Assembly: GCF_001517585.1 (NCBI RefSeq) | Contig: NZ_FBYC01000004.1 | Span: forward strand, 1,116,001-1,180,000 | Source: Roseibaca calidilacus | GTDB lineage: Bacteria; Pseudomonadota; Alphaproteobacteria; Rhodobacterales; Rhodobacteraceae | Direction: 5' to 3' | Length of the DNA stretch: 64,000 nucleotides | Shown: positions 32,675-42,438 of the stretch, one piece after another | How positions within the stretch are numbered: position 1 is the stretch's first letter | Layout: each line of letters opens with the position of its first letter | The notes under the pieces: generated by a model | The model's input: only the letters and a program-made list of their open reading frames with translations | Told to the model about the DNA's origin: nothing | Databases searched by the model: none | Position numbers and translations under genes: made by a program

Positions 32675-34111
32675 TCAGTCGATCAGCGGCAACAAGCTGT
32701 CGAAACTTGCTTTCGCATCGCCGTAGAACATACGGGTGTTGTCCTTGTAGAATAGCGGGTTTTCGATGCCGGAATAGCCGGTGCCCTGCCCGCGTTTGGA
32801 CACGAAAACCTGTTTGGCTTTCCACACTTCCAGCACCGGCATACCGGCGATGGGGCTGTTTGGGTCATCCTGTGCCGCCGGGTTCACAATGTCGTTCGAG
32901 CCGATGACGATGACCACATCCGTATCCGGGAAGTCGTCATTGATCTCGTCCATTTCCAGCACGATGTCATAGGGCACTTTGGCTTCGGCCAAGAGCACGT
33001 TCATATGCCCCGGCAAGCGGCCCGCCACGGGGTGGATGGCAAAGCGCACCGTCTTGCCCTGCGCGCGCAGTTTGCGCGTCAGTTCCGCCACTGTCTGCTG
33101 GGCTTGCGCCACTGCCATGCCATAGCCCGGCACGATGACGATGCTGTCCGCCTCGTTCAGCGCAGCTGCCACGCCGCCTGCGTCAATGGCGACCTGTTCA
33201 CCTTCGACCGCCATTTGCTCGCCAGCAGCGCCGCCGCCGAAGCCGCCAAGAATGACGCTGACAAAGCTGCGGTTCATCGCTTTGCACATGATGTAGCTTA
33301 GGATTGCACCGCTAGAGCCGACCAGCGCGCCCACCACGATCAGCAGGTCATTGCCAAGGCTGAAGCCGATCGCCGCCGCCGCCCAGCCCGAGTAGCTGTT
33401 GAGCATGGACACCACGACCGGCATGTCGGCCCCGCCGATGCCCATAATCAGGTGATAGCCGATGAACAATGCCAGCAGCGTCAGCAAGATCAGCGTCCAG
33501 CTACCGCTTCCGCCCAGATAGGCAAACATCAACGCCAGAGAGCCTGCGGCTGCGGCCGCGTTCAGCATATGCCCGCCCGGCAGTTTCTTGGCCGATGTGT
33601 CGACCTTGCCCGCCAGCTTGCCATAGGCAATGACCGACCCGGTGAAGGTGACAGCACCAATCCAGATGCCCAGCACCAGTTCGATGCGCAGAATGGCAAT
33701 TTCAACGCCGTCCTTCTTGGCCACCAGCGTGGCGAAGGCGCCTTCCACGGCGTCACCGGCCGCTTGTGCGGCCTGCACCATGTTGATGGTCATATCGGCG
33801 TTGAAGCCCACGATGACCGCCGCCAGACCAACCAGCGAATGCATGATCGCCACCAGCTCGGGCATCTGCGTCATCTGAACCTTGGTGGCCAGTTGGTAGC
33901 CCACGCCCGCGCCAAGCGCGATCAGCACAAGGGAAGCACCCCAAAGCCCCGCGCCCGGCCCGATCAGCGTGCCGATCACGGCAATCGCCATGCCCGCAAT
34001 GCCATACCAGACCGCGCGTTTGGCGCTTTCCTGGCCAGACAAACCGCCCAAGCTAAGGATGAAAAGAACTGCCGCGACCGCATAGGTCGCAATCGTGAAT
34101 CCGTATTCCAT
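32675..34111 (-). CDS. pntB: NAD(P) transhydrogenase subunit beta
   Basis: The 478-residue membrane subunit of the proton-translocating transhydrogenase has about nine membrane segments filling residues 1-270. The C-terminal NADP(H)-binding domain III shows [67 protein letters not shown] and [10 protein letters not shown]. It couples hydride transfer from NADH to NADP+ to proton entry, supplying NADPH. The ATG lies 15 bp after the pntA stop in the same operon. Confidence 0.97.
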   Translation of the reverse strand: MEYGFTIATYAVAAVLFILSLGGLSGQESAKRAVWYGIAGMAIAVIGTLIGPGAGLWGASLVLIALGAGVGYQLATKVQMTQMPELVAIMHSLVGLAAVIVGFNADMTINMVQAAQAAGDAVEGAFATLVAKKDGVEIAILRIELVLGIWIGAVTFTGSVIAYGKLAGKVDTSAKKLPGGHMLNAAAAAGSLALMFAYLGGSGSWTLILLTLLALFIGYHLIMGIGGADMPVVVSMLNSYSGWAAAAIGFSLGNDLLIVVGALVGSSGAILSYIMCKAMNRSFVSVILGGFGGGAAGEQMAVEGEQVAIDAGGVAAALNEADSIVIVPGYGMAVAQAQQTVAELTRKLRAQGKTVRFAIHPVAGRLPGHMNVLLAEAKVPYDIVLEMDEINDDFPDTDVVIVIGSNDIVNPAAQDDPNSPIAGMPVLEVWKAKQVFVSKRGQGTGYSGIENPLFYKDNTRMFYGDAKASFDSLLPLID

Positions 34112-34126
34112 GACGTGTCCCCCGCC

Positions 34127-35698
34127 TTAGGATTTCTGGAACATGGCGAGCATGCGCCGTGTCACGAGGAAGCCGCCGAAAATATTGATCGACGCCATGA
34201 AGATGCCTGCCGCGGCAAGGATCGTGATCAGCATGCTGCTTGACCCGATTTGGATCAATGCGCCCAAGATGATGATCGACGAAATCGCGTTGGTCACGGC
34301 CATCAGCGGTGTGTGCAGCGAATGCGCGACATTCCAGATAACCTGGAACCCGATGAAGACCGACAGCACGAAAACAATGAAATGCTGCATGAAGCTGGCG
34401 GGGGCCACAAGCCCCACGGCCAGCAACAGCGCCCCTGCCACGGTCAGCAATGTAACCTGTTGCCGGGTCTGCGCCTTGAAGGCCGCAATCTCTGCCGCAC
34501 GCTTTTCTTCCGGCGTCGGTTCCTTGACCTTTTCCTTGGGCTTGGCGGCAATCGCGGCCACCTTGGGCGGTGGCGGCGGGAAGGTGATCTCTCCCGCATG
34601 GGTGACCGTCGCGCCGCGGATCACGTCATCTTCCATGTTGTGGTTGATGACACCGTCCTTCTCGGGGGTCAGGTCGGTCAGCATGTGGCGAATGTTCGTC
34701 GCGTAAAGCGTGGAAGATTGCGTGGCCATCCGCGACGGGAAATCCGTGTAACCGATGATGATGACACCGTTTTCGGTGACAACGCGCTCATCCATCACGG
34801 TCAGGTCGCAATTGCCGCCTTTTTCAGCGGCAAGGTCAACGATGACCGATCCCGGCTTCATCATCGCGACCATGTCTTCGGTCCACAGCTTGGGCGCGGG
34901 CCGCCCCGGAATCAGCGCCGTGGTGATGACGATATCGACATCGGGCGCCAATTCGCGGAACTTCGCCAGCTGCTTTTCGCGGAATTCGGGGCTGGACGGG
35001 GCGGCATAGCCCCCGGTTGCCGCACCGTCCTGCGCCGGTTCGTCGAATTCAAGGAACACGAATTCCGCGCCCATCGATTCGATCTGCTCGGACACTTCCG
35101 GGCGCACATCAAACGCCATGGTAATCGCGCCAAGGCTTGTGCTGGTGCCAATCGCGGCCAGGCCCGCCACGCCAGCGCCCACGATCAACACGCGCGCGGG
35201 CGGGATCTTGCCCGCCGCCGTCACCTGCCCGGTGAAGAAACGGCCAAAATTGTTGCCCGCTTCGATTACCGCGCGGTAGCCCGCGATATTGGCCATGGAT
35301 GACAGCGCATCCATTTTCTGCGCGCGGCTGATGCGTGGCACCATGTCCATGGCGATCACGGTCGCGCCGGTTGCCTTGGCCGCTTCCAGCATTTCTGCGT
35401 TCTGCGCTGGCCAGAAGAAGGAAATCAGCGTCTGCCCTTCGCGCAGGCGCTTGACCTCGTCCAGTTCCGGTTCGCGCACCTTGACAACGATATCCGACGC
35501 ATCGAGCACAGCCTGCGCATCGGCCACAACGGTCACGCCAGCAGCCTCGTAGGTTGCATCATTGAACCCGGCGGCATCGCCCGCGCCGGACTGAACAACA
35601 CATTCATGCCCCAGCTTTTGCAACTGCGCAGCTGAGTCCGGCGTCAATGCGACACGCGCTTCGCCCGGCTTGATCTCTTTTAAGGCCCCGACTTTCAC
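34127..35698 (-). CDS. pntA: NAD(P) transhydrogenase subunit alpha
   Basis: The 523-residue undivided alpha subunit begins with KVGALKEIKPGEARVALTP. Its NAD-binding domain I has RVLIVGAGVAGLAAIGTSTSLGA and AFDVRPEVSEQIESMGAEF. A hinge rich in K, P and E precedes three or four C-terminal membrane helices (HSLHTPLMAVTNAISSII). Some alphaproteobacteria split alpha into two genes; here it is one. The start must be GTG: no ATG fits the conserved N-terminus, and GGGGGGAC lies just upstream. The frame open further upstream lacks homology. Confidence 0.96.
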   Translation of the reverse strand: MKVGALKEIKPGEARVALTPDSAAQLQKLGHECVVQSGAGDAAGFNDATYEAAGVTVVADAQAVLDASDIVVKVREPELDEVKRLREGQTLISFFWPAQNAEMLEAAKATGATVIAMDMVPRISRAQKMDALSSMANIAGYRAVIEAGNNFGRFFTGQVTAAGKIPPARVLIVGAGVAGLAAIGTSTSLGAITMAFDVRPEVSEQIESMGAEFVFLEFDEPAQDGAATGGYAAPSSPEFREKQLAKFRELAPDVDIVITTALIPGRPAPKLWTEDMVAMMKPGSVIVDLAAEKGGNCDLTVMDERVVTENGVIIIGYTDFPSRMATQSSTLYATNIRHMLTDLTPEKDGVINHNMEDDVIRGATVTHAGEITFPPPPPKVAAIAAKPKEKVKEPTPEEKRAAEIAAFKAQTRQQVTLLTVAGALLLAVGLVAPASFMQHFIVFVLSVFIGFQVIWNVAHSLHTPLMAVTNAISSIIILGALIQIGSSSMLITILAAAGIFMASINIFGGFLVTRRMLAMFQKS

Positions 35699-35973
35699 CC
35701 GTCGTCCCCCCTTTGCTTGTTGATGCGCCCGTGATGCGGACAAACCCGCGATCTTTTCGATCCTGCGCCTGCATAGCTTGCGCAAGAATATTTCACAAGG
35801 TGCCAATAAACGTTACGATAAGATCGTTGCGGCAGTGCAGCGATCCGCTCCTCTCATCACGCATCCTGAATTGCGGAAATGTGCCCGATTTGCAAGGGTT
35901 GCCAAACATTTCCGACCGTTTGGCGCGCCGATGCGACCGGGTGTCGCGACGTTGCGCCCTGTGACAGACCGGA
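35699..35973. other. Intergenic region upstream of pntAB
   Basis: The pntA leader/promoter must lie in these 275 bases, transcribed to the left; the convergent-side gene ends at 35974. Short AT-rich patches occur near 35785-35830. I see no promoter or structured RNA I can assign with confidence, and the open frames across it look like chance frames. Confidence 0.4.
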
Positions 35974-36420
35974 TTAGACCCAACGCCGAGTGCGGGCGAA
36001 AAACGCGTCTGCCTTAGGGCCGAAAGCCGCGCGCAAGCGCGCTTCTTCGGGTTCGATGAAGCGCCGGGTCAGAATCCGGCCCAGAACCGGCACCAAGACC
36101 AGCCCCGCAACAGACCCCCAGACCAAGGCCAACCCGCCCAGAAGCAGCAGGTCGGCCAAGTAGATCGGGTTGCGCGACAGGCGATACAAACCGCCGGTAA
36201 TCAGCTTGGCGGGTTGTTCATGCGGCACAATGGTGGACCGCGCACGCAAGAAAGACAGCGCCGCCGCCCCCATGAGCGCCAGACCCGCCCAAAACAGCAG
36301 ATTGCCGATCAATGTCAGCGCATCGACCTGAAAGGCCGGGCCAAGCAGCAGCGTTTCAACCTTGGCAAGGCCCAAGGCCCCCAGCAGCCAGACCGGTGGG
36401 TAATCAAGCGTCAGCTTCAC
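35974..36420 (-). CDS. Isoprenylcysteine carboxyl methyltransferase-like (ICMT/PEMT) membrane protein
   Basis: The 148-residue integral membrane protein has four hydrophobic segments. The signature of the ICMT/PEMT superfamily is seen: LITGGLYRLSRNPIYLADLLLLGG, then RRFIEPEEARLRAAFG, where the Glu-Glu pair helps bind SAM. Small bacterial members methylate lipids, isoprenoids or unknown acceptors. The start overlaps the end of the rhodanese gene by 4 bp, so the two are cotranscribed. Its substrate is unknown. Confidence 0.82.
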   Translation of the reverse strand: MKLTLDYPPVWLLGALGLAKVETLLLGPAFQVDALTLIGNLLFWAGLALMGAAALSFLRARSTIVPHEQPAKLITGGLYRLSRNPIYLADLLLLGGLALVWGSVAGLVLVPVLGRILTRRFIEPEEARLRAAFGPKADAFFARTRRWV

Positions 36421-36812
36421 GGCTGGAACGCCGCGCGCCCGCCTTGCAGCACCAGCACATTGTCATGCCCCATCAGCCGGGCCACCAACATTGCCTGCGA
36501 TGACAGAATGGCCGTGTTGCAATACATCACCACCATACCGCTTGCGGGCAGTTCATCGGCACGCGCCACGACCTGCCGCCATTCGATATGGATGGCCCCG
36601 TCAATCGCATCGGCGGCGTATTCCTCGGCAGAGCGCACATCGACAAAGGTAACACCGGGCAAGATGTCGGCGGTCAGTTGTTCGGGCTGGACAACGCCCT
36701 CTGTATAGCCTGCAAAATCCAGATACCCTGCAATATCGTCGGCCAGATCGCTGGCCGCGACGGGCGCACCCCACAAGCTGGCTGCCATCACCGACGCAAG
36801 AATAATGCGCAT
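36417..36812 (-). CDS. Periplasmic rhodanese-like protein
   Basis: The 131-residue protein has a signal peptide (residues 1-20, MRIILASVMAASLWGAPVAA). It is followed by a rhodanese fold: TFVDVRSAEEYAADAIDGAIHIEW, a loop MVVMYCNTAILSSQAMLVARL with the candidate catalytic Cys near residue 97, and VLVLQGGRAAF. The active-site loop CNTAILSS is unlike the common CxxGxR loop, so sulfur-transfer activity is uncertain. It is the upstream member of a two-gene unit with the ICMT-like protein. Confidence 0.82.
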   Translation of the reverse strand: MRIILASVMAASLWGAPVAASDLADDIAGYLDFAGYTEGVVQPEQLTADILPGVTFVDVRSAEEYAADAIDGAIHIEWRQVVARADELPASGMVVMYCNTAILSSQAMLVARLMGHDNVLVLQGGRAAFQP

Positions 36813-36926
36813 AACGCTCTCCCTTCAAACATGTGATGACATTCAAGTATGTGCATCTGGAATGCAAGAGCCTTGACCTTTGCGCCCCGTGTCGCCACCG
36901 ATAGGCCCAGCAAAAGGAACCCGCCC

Positions 36927-38120
36927 ATGACCGATTTCGCCGCCACCCGCGCCATGTTCGACCTGCCCAAAGGGGTGATCTACTTGGATGGAAACTCGCT
37001 TGGCCCGCTGCCGCACGCCGCGAAAGAGCGGGTCGCGCGGGCCATTGCCGATGAATGGGGGCAAATGCTGATTACCGGCTGGAACAAGGCAGGCTGGATG
37101 GACCTGCCCGCCCGCGTCGGCGACCGCGTGGGCCGCTTGATCGGGGCGGCACCGGGAACGGTCGTGATGGGCGATACACTGTCGATCAAGGTTTATCAGG
37201 CGCTGGCCTCTGCGTTGGAGCTGCGGCCCGACCGGCGGGTCATCCTGTCCGATACCGGCAATTTCCCTTCAGACCTGTATATGGCCGAGGGGCTGTGCCG
37301 CACGCTGGGGTCGGATTATGCCCTAAAAACCGTCGCCCCCGAAGCGGTCGAAGATGCGATTGACGATAGCGTCGCCGTTCTGATGATAACCGAAGTCGAT
37401 TACCGCACCGGGCGCAAACATGACATGGCCCGCCTGATCGCAAAGGCCCATGCCGCGGGCGCGTTGGTGGTCTGGGATCTGGCGCATTCGGCGGGGGCAA
37501 TCCCGGTCGATGTGGCGGGCAATGACACGGATTTCGCCGTGGGGTGCAGCTACAAATACCTCAACTCCGGCCCCGGTGGCCCGGCCTTCATCTATGTCGC
37601 GCCACGGCTGGCTGACCAAGTGCGCCCGGCGCTGTCGGGTTGGCTGGGGCATGAATCGCCTTTCGCCTTTGACCTAGACTACCGCCCCGGCGCAGGCATT
37701 GAGCGGATGCGCGTGGGCACGCCGCCGGTGTTGCAACTGGCAGCACTCGACGCAGCACTTGACGTGTGGGAAGGCGTGGATATGAACGATCTGCGCAGCC
37801 GGTCGCTGGAATTGCAAGACAGGTTCATCGCCGTGGTCGAGGCCGCCTGCCCTGCCCTGACCCTTGCCACCCCGCGCGCGCACGCGCAGCGCGGCAGCCA
37901 AGTCAGCTTCCGCCATAGCCAAGGCTACGCGATCATGCAGGCGCTGATTGCCGAGGGTGTGATCGGCGATTTCCGCGCACCCGATATTTTGCGTTTCGGA
38001 TTCACGCCGCTTTACCTGTCGCCCGAAGATGTCACGCAAGCCGCCGAAACGCTTTGCGACATCATGGCCACAGGCCGCTGGGACCGTCCCGAATTTCACG
38101 CACGCGCCAAAGTCACCTAA
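36927..38120 (+). CDS. kynU: Kynureninase
   Basis: The 397-residue PLP enzyme cleaves kynurenine to anthranilate and alanine in tryptophan breakdown. Seen are YLDGNSLGPLPHAAKERV near the N-terminus, GWNKAGWMDLPARVGDRVG, VDYRTGRKHDM, VVWDLAHSAGAIPVDV and the PLP lysine at about residue 210 in GCSYKYLNSGPGGPAFIYV. The start has AAAAGGAA upstream. No other kynurenine-pathway gene is adjacent in this window. Confidence 0.95.
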   Translation: MTDFAATRAMFDLPKGVIYLDGNSLGPLPHAAKERVARAIADEWGQMLITGWNKAGWMDLPARVGDRVGRLIGAAPGTVVMGDTLSIKVYQALASALELRPDRRVILSDTGNFPSDLYMAEGLCRTLGSDYALKTVAPEAVEDAIDDSVAVLMITEVDYRTGRKHDMARLIAKAHAAGALVVWDLAHSAGAIPVDVAGNDTDFAVGCSYKYLNSGPGGPAFIYVAPRLADQVRPALSGWLGHESPFAFDLDYRPGAGIERMRVGTPPVLQLAALDAALDVWEGVDMNDLRSRSLELQDRFIAVVEAACPALTLATPRAHAQRGSQVSFRHSQGYAIMQALIAEGVIGDFRAPDILRFGFTPLYLSPEDVTQAAETLCDIMATGRWDRPEFHARAKVT

Positions 38121-38188
38121 GGCGTGTCACAAGATTGCCGGGTTTTCGGATTAGCCCGGCGACACCCCAAGCCAAAGGCCCGACACGC

Positions 38189-39547
38189 ATGAGCGCAGGC
38201 ACAGATCCGATCCAGCCCCCCCGCAGTTTCGTGCAGCGCGTGATGCGCGGCGCGGCTTTTACCTCTGGCGGGTTTGTCCTGTCGCAGGGGATGCGCTTTG
38301 CCTCTAACCTGATTCTAGCGCGCCTGCTGTTTCCCGAAGCCTTTGGCCTGATGGCGCTGATGGCCATGGTGCTGACCGGGCTGACCATGCTGTCGGATAC
38401 CGGTGTGCCGCAATCCATTATGCAAAACAAACGCGGCGAAGACCCGGATTTTCTGAACACCGCCTGGACCCTGAACCTGATGCGCGGCGTCGTGCTGTGG
38501 TTGATCGCCTGTGCCTTGGCTTGGCCTGCCGCATGGCTTTATGAAGCGCCGGAACTGATGTGGATTCTGCCCTTGGGCGGTCTGTCGCTGGTCATGCTGG
38601 GGGCCGCGCCCACGCGCGTGTTCCTTGCGCAGCGCCACCTGCAATTGGGGCGCATCATGGGCATAGAGCTTGGATCGCAGTTCGTTGGCATCCTTGCCAT
38701 GGTCACGCTGGCTTGGTTGTATCAGACCTATTGGGCGCTGGTCGCTGGCGTTCTGGTCACCGGGCTTGCCAAGCTTGTCATGGAATGGACCCTGCTGACC
38801 GGCCCGCGCAACCGCCTGCGCTGGGAACAGGCGGCGGGCCACGAATTGCTGCGCTTTGGCGGTTGGATCATGCTGTCATCCGCCTTTGGCTTTGTGCTGC
38901 TGCAAGGCGACCGCGCCATTTTGGGCGTGTTCCTGACGGTGGAAAAACTGGGCATCTACAATATCGCCTATTTCCTAGCCTTCTTTCCCGTTCTCATGGC
39001 CCATACCATGATGTCGAAACTGCTGATCCCGTCCTACCGCGAAATGTTCGCCGGGCGGGACGGCGAACATGACCGCAAAATCCGCCGTATGCGCATGGGC
39101 TTGACCGCGGCTGTCATGGCAATGCTGACCATCATGGCGCTGATCGGGCCTGCGCTGATCGACCTGCTTTACGACGACCGCTATGCAGAGGCCGGGCCGA
39201 TCATCGTCATGATTAGCTGCGCGCAGATGTTCTCGCTGGTTATCCTGACTTATGAACAGGCGGCGCTCGCGCGGGGCGACTCGCGACGGTTTTTCTGGGT
39301 CGTCGCCTTTCGCGCCACAGTGCAAACCGGCTGCTTTGTGACAGGGGCCGCACTGGCAGGGTTGCCGGGCGCGCTTTTGGGACAGGCCATCGCCTTTGTG
39401 CTGGCCTATCCGGCGGTGGCGGCACTGGCGCGGCATACAGGCGTCTGGGACAAACGGCATGACGCGATCTTTGGGGCGCTGGCGTTCGTGCCTATTGCGG
39501 CGGCGCTCAGCCTGCACTGGGACAAGATCGCACCGCTGCTTCCGTAA
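38189..39547 (+). CDS. Polysaccharide/oligosaccharide flippase family protein
   Basis: The 452-residue membrane protein is of the MOP superfamily (Wzx-like), with about 12 hydrophobic segments. The N-terminal AAFTSGGFVLSQGMRFASNLILARLLFPEAFGLMALM is typical of lipopolysaccharide/exopolysaccharide flippases, followed by the LSDTGVPQSIMQ loop. It would move lipid-linked sugars across the membrane; the cargo is unknown. There are no glycosyltransferase genes next to it, so its operon role is unclear. It begins 68 bp after kynU. Confidence 0.85.
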   Translation: MSAGTDPIQPPRSFVQRVMRGAAFTSGGFVLSQGMRFASNLILARLLFPEAFGLMALMAMVLTGLTMLSDTGVPQSIMQNKRGEDPDFLNTAWTLNLMRGVVLWLIACALAWPAAWLYEAPELMWILPLGGLSLVMLGAAPTRVFLAQRHLQLGRIMGIELGSQFVGILAMVTLAWLYQTYWALVAGVLVTGLAKLVMEWTLLTGPRNRLRWEQAAGHELLRFGGWIMLSSAFGFVLLQGDRAILGVFLTVEKLGIYNIAYFLAFFPVLMAHTMMSKLLIPSYREMFAGRDGEHDRKIRRMRMGLTAAVMAMLTIMALIGPALIDLLYDDRYAEAGPIIVMISCAQMFSLVILTYEQAALARGDSRRFFWVVAFRATVQTGCFVTGAALAGLPGALLGQAIAFVLAYPAVAALARHTGVWDKRHDAIFGALAFVPIAAALSLHWDKIAPLLP

Positions 39548-39622
39548 TGCTTACACTATCGTAACCCCCTGCGGGCTATTTCTGATCTCGAACTTGCAGA
39601 AGCGTTCGAATCGGAGTGTGCC

Positions 39623-40360
39623 TTGCCCGCATCCAGACCCGCCCGTTATGGCCTGAAATCCGCTTGGCTTTGCTTTGCCGCAGCCTCGGCAATACTGATC
39701 GCAGCCTTTGGGCCTGCATTGGCGGCGTCGGACGCTGCACTTTGCGACCGCGCAGCCCTTGCCGCCGCGCAAAGGCACAACGTGCCCCCCGATGTGCTGC
39801 GCACGGTGGCCTTGCTGGAAACCGGGCGCAAACAGGGCGGGGCCATGCGCCCCTGGCCATGGGCGCTGAACGCAGGTGGCCAAAGCCATTGGCTGCCCGA
39901 CAAATCAGGTGCCAAGGCCACCGCGCGCGCCCTCCTCGACAGCGGGCGGCGCAATCTCGATTTCGGCTGTTTCCAGCTGAACTACCGCTGGCATGGCGAA
40001 AACTTCGCCAGCCTCGACGACATGCTCGACCCGGCGCAGAATGCCGATTATGCGGCGCGCTACCTACGCTCGCATTATCAGCGCTTGGGCGACTGGAAAG
40101 AAGCGGTCGGGGCCTATCACTCACGCAACCCCGATCATGCCAAGCGCTATCTGGCGCGCTATGAAGGCTATGCGCGCCAACTTCTGCCCGCTGCTGATCT
40201 GGCAGTGAACCCCTTGGCGCACCCCACCGCCACGCGCCCCGCACAGACTGGCTTTGCGCTGCTTACAGGCCCCGGCGCGGGCAGTCGCGGCTCGCTCGTG
40301 CCGGCCTCTATATTGGGCGGGGCGCGGCCACTGATCCAGCTTGGGAAAACCGCGAAATGA
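39623..40360 (+). CDS. Lytic transglycosylase, probably flagellar (SltF-like)
   Basis: The 245-residue protein has an N-terminal signal (about 1-35) and an SLT-type transglycosylase domain. The catalytic Glu is in VALLETGR near residue 66, followed by FGCFQLNYRWHGENF and DYAARYLRSHYQRLGDWKEAVGAYHS. It would open peptidoglycan for rod passage, like the R. sphaeroides SltF. This is inferred from its 4-bp overlap with flhA. The start is TTG with GGAG upstream; there is no usable ATG. The C-terminal 60 residues are low-complexity. Confidence 0.83.
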   Translation: MPASRPARYGLKSAWLCFAAASAILIAAFGPALAASDAALCDRAALAAAQRHNVPPDVLRTVALLETGRKQGGAMRPWPWALNAGGQSHWLPDKSGAKATARALLDSGRRNLDFGCFQLNYRWHGENFASLDDMLDPAQNADYAARYLRSHYQRLGDWKEAVGAYHSRNPDHAKRYLARYEGYARQLLPAADLAVNPLAHPTATRPAQTGFALLTGPGAGSRGSLVPASILGGARPLIQLGKTAK

Positions 40361-42438
40361 CACTGCTCAACCCGCGTTTGGTGTTTCAACCCACGATCCT
40401 GCTGGCGCTCGCCCTCATGGCAGTGATCGTGATGATGATCCTGCCCATCCCGGCTTGGGCGCTGGACCTTGGGCTGGCCCTGTCCTTCGGGCTGGCGATC
40501 CTGATGTTCACGGTCACACTGTTCATTCAGCGCCCGCTGGATTTTTCGATCTTCCCGACCGTGCTTTTGGCGTCGCTCATGCTGCGTTTGTCGCTGAACG
40601 TATCCTCGACCAAACTTATCATAGGCGAAGGGCATACCGGCACGGATGCGGCTGGCGGCGTGATCCAAGGCTTTGCCAATTTCGTCATGGGCGGATCGGT
40701 GTTTCTGGGGGTCGTGATCTTCCTTGTGCTGCTGATCGTGAATTTCATCGTCATCACCAAGGGCGCAGGCCGCATGGCCGAAGTGGGCGCACGCTTCGCG
40801 CTGGACGGGATGCCGGGCAAACAGCTTGCCATTGACAGCGACATGTCGGCGGGTGCCATCGACCATGCCGAAGCCAAGCGCCGCCGCGAAACCGAACAGG
40901 CGGAAACCAATTTCTACGGCTCGCTGGATGGCGCGTCGAAATTCGTCAAGGGCGACGCGGTGGCGGGGCTGCTCATCACCCTTCTGAATATTATCATGGG
41001 GCTGATAAACGGCACCATGATGCATGGCATGTCACTGGGCAACGCGTTTGAAACCTACGCCATTCTGACCGTGGGCGACGGGCTGGTCAGCCAGATCCCG
41101 GCGGTCATCATCTCTATCGCGGCCGCACTTCTGCTGGCGCGTGGCGGGGCAAATGGCGCAACCGACAGCCAGCTCTTCGACCAATTGGGCCGCTACCCTT
41201 CGGCGCTGGCCACGGTGGGGGTGCTGATGGGCCTGTTCGCGCTGGTGCCGGGCTTGCCCTTCGTGCCCTTCATGGCGGGGGCGGCGCTGCTTATCGGTCT
41301 GGCCTGGATCGCGCAGCGCAAAGCCGCGCAGGCCGCCGAACCCGAAGCTGTCCCGCTGCCTGCCTCTGCGCCCGGGCCGGGCTTGGGAGACGTGCTCGAC
41401 CTTGACGAAATTCATGTCCAATTCGCCCCCGACCTTGTGCCAATGGTGCTGGACCCCGCGCTTGGGCTGGATGCGCGTATCAGCAACATTCGCGCCCATG
41501 TCGCGCGCGAATTCGGGCTGATCCTGCCCGAAATCCGCCTGACGGACGAGGCCAGCCTGCCCGCAGGCAGCTATGCCATTCTGATCCACGGGGTCGAACA
41601 GGCCCGCGACCGGCTGCGGCAAGACAAGGTGCTGGCCCTGATCGGCGCCGACAAGACCCTTGCCACACCGGGAGAGGACGTGTCCGAACCCGTATACCAT
41701 GCCCCGGCCCGCTGGATTGACCGCGCCGCACAGGAAGACGCCGCACTCTCGGGCGCAACGGTCGTTGCCCCCATAGAAGTGCTGGCCACCCATCTGCTGG
41801 AAGTGCTGAAAGCGAACCTTGGGCGGCTTCTGACATATCGCAGCCTGAACCGCGTGCTGGACGAATTGAGCAGCCTGAGCGATGCCACGCGCGCCGATGC
41901 CAACAAACGGCTGCTGTCAGAACTGATCCCCGACAAGGTGCCGCTCGACACGCTGCTAAGCGTGCTGCGCTTGTTGTTGGACGAACGTGTGTCAATCCGC
42001 AACCTGCCGCTTATCCTAGAAGCGCTGGCAGAAATGCGCGGCACGGGCCAATCGCCCGAAACCCTGTGCGAACATGTGCGCCAGCGGTTGGGTTTTCAGC
42101 TTGTCGCCAAGCTAAAGCGCCCCGATGGCACAGTGCCGCTGGTGCAGCTTGCCCCGGAATGGGAAACCCTGTTTTCCACTTACCAACTTTCCGGCGATCA
42201 GGGCAGCGCCGACATCGCCTTGCCGCCAGAGGATTTCGGACGCCTGACAAACAGCATTGCCGAGAAGCTGTCAGGGCTTGGCGCAAATGGCATCAGCCCG
42301 GCGCTGGTCATTTCGTCGCGCCGCCGCCGGTTCCTGCGCACGGCGATGGTGGCCAAGGGGCTGCAAGCGCCAGTGCTCAGCTACGAGGAAATCGGCTTCG
42401 AGGCGCGGCCCGCGCTGGTCGGAACGGTCGCGGCATGA
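40357..42438 (+). CDS. flhA: Flagellar export gate protein FlhA
   Basis: The 693-residue core of the flagellar type III export gate has about eight membrane segments in residues 1-330. They carry the FHIPEP-family signature RPLDFSIFPTVLLASLMLRLSLNVSSTKLI and GDALDGMPGKQ-like RFALDGMPGKQLAIDSD. A large cytosolic domain follows, with GLDARISNIRAHVAREFG, NLGRLLTYRSLNRVLDEL and RRFLRTAM near the end. It is the second gene of a plus-strand operon with fliR and flhB, each joined by ATGA overlaps. Confidence 0.97.
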   Translation: MTLLNPRLVFQPTILLALALMAVIVMMILPIPAWALDLGLALSFGLAILMFTVTLFIQRPLDFSIFPTVLLASLMLRLSLNVSSTKLIIGEGHTGTDAAGGVIQGFANFVMGGSVFLGVVIFLVLLIVNFIVITKGAGRMAEVGARFALDGMPGKQLAIDSDMSAGAIDHAEAKRRRETEQAETNFYGSLDGASKFVKGDAVAGLLITLLNIIMGLINGTMMHGMSLGNAFETYAILTVGDGLVSQIPAVIISIAAALLLARGGANGATDSQLFDQLGRYPSALATVGVLMGLFALVPGLPFVPFMAGAALLIGLAWIAQRKAAQAAEPEAVPLPASAPGPGLGDVLDLDEIHVQFAPDLVPMVLDPALGLDARISNIRAHVAREFGLILPEIRLTDEASLPAGSYAILIHGVEQARDRLRQDKVLALIGADKTLATPGEDVSEPVYHAPARWIDRAAQEDAALSGATVVAPIEVLATHLLEVLKANLGRLLTYRSLNRVLDELSSLSDATRADANKRLLSELIPDKVPLDTLLSVLRLLLDERVSIRNLPLILEALAEMRGTGQSPETLCEHVRQRLGFQLVAKLKRPDGTVPLVQLAPEWETLFSTYQLSGDQGSADIALPPEDFGRLTNSIAEKLSGLGANGISPALVISSRRRRFLRTAMVAKGLQAPVLSYEEIGFEARPALVGTVAA

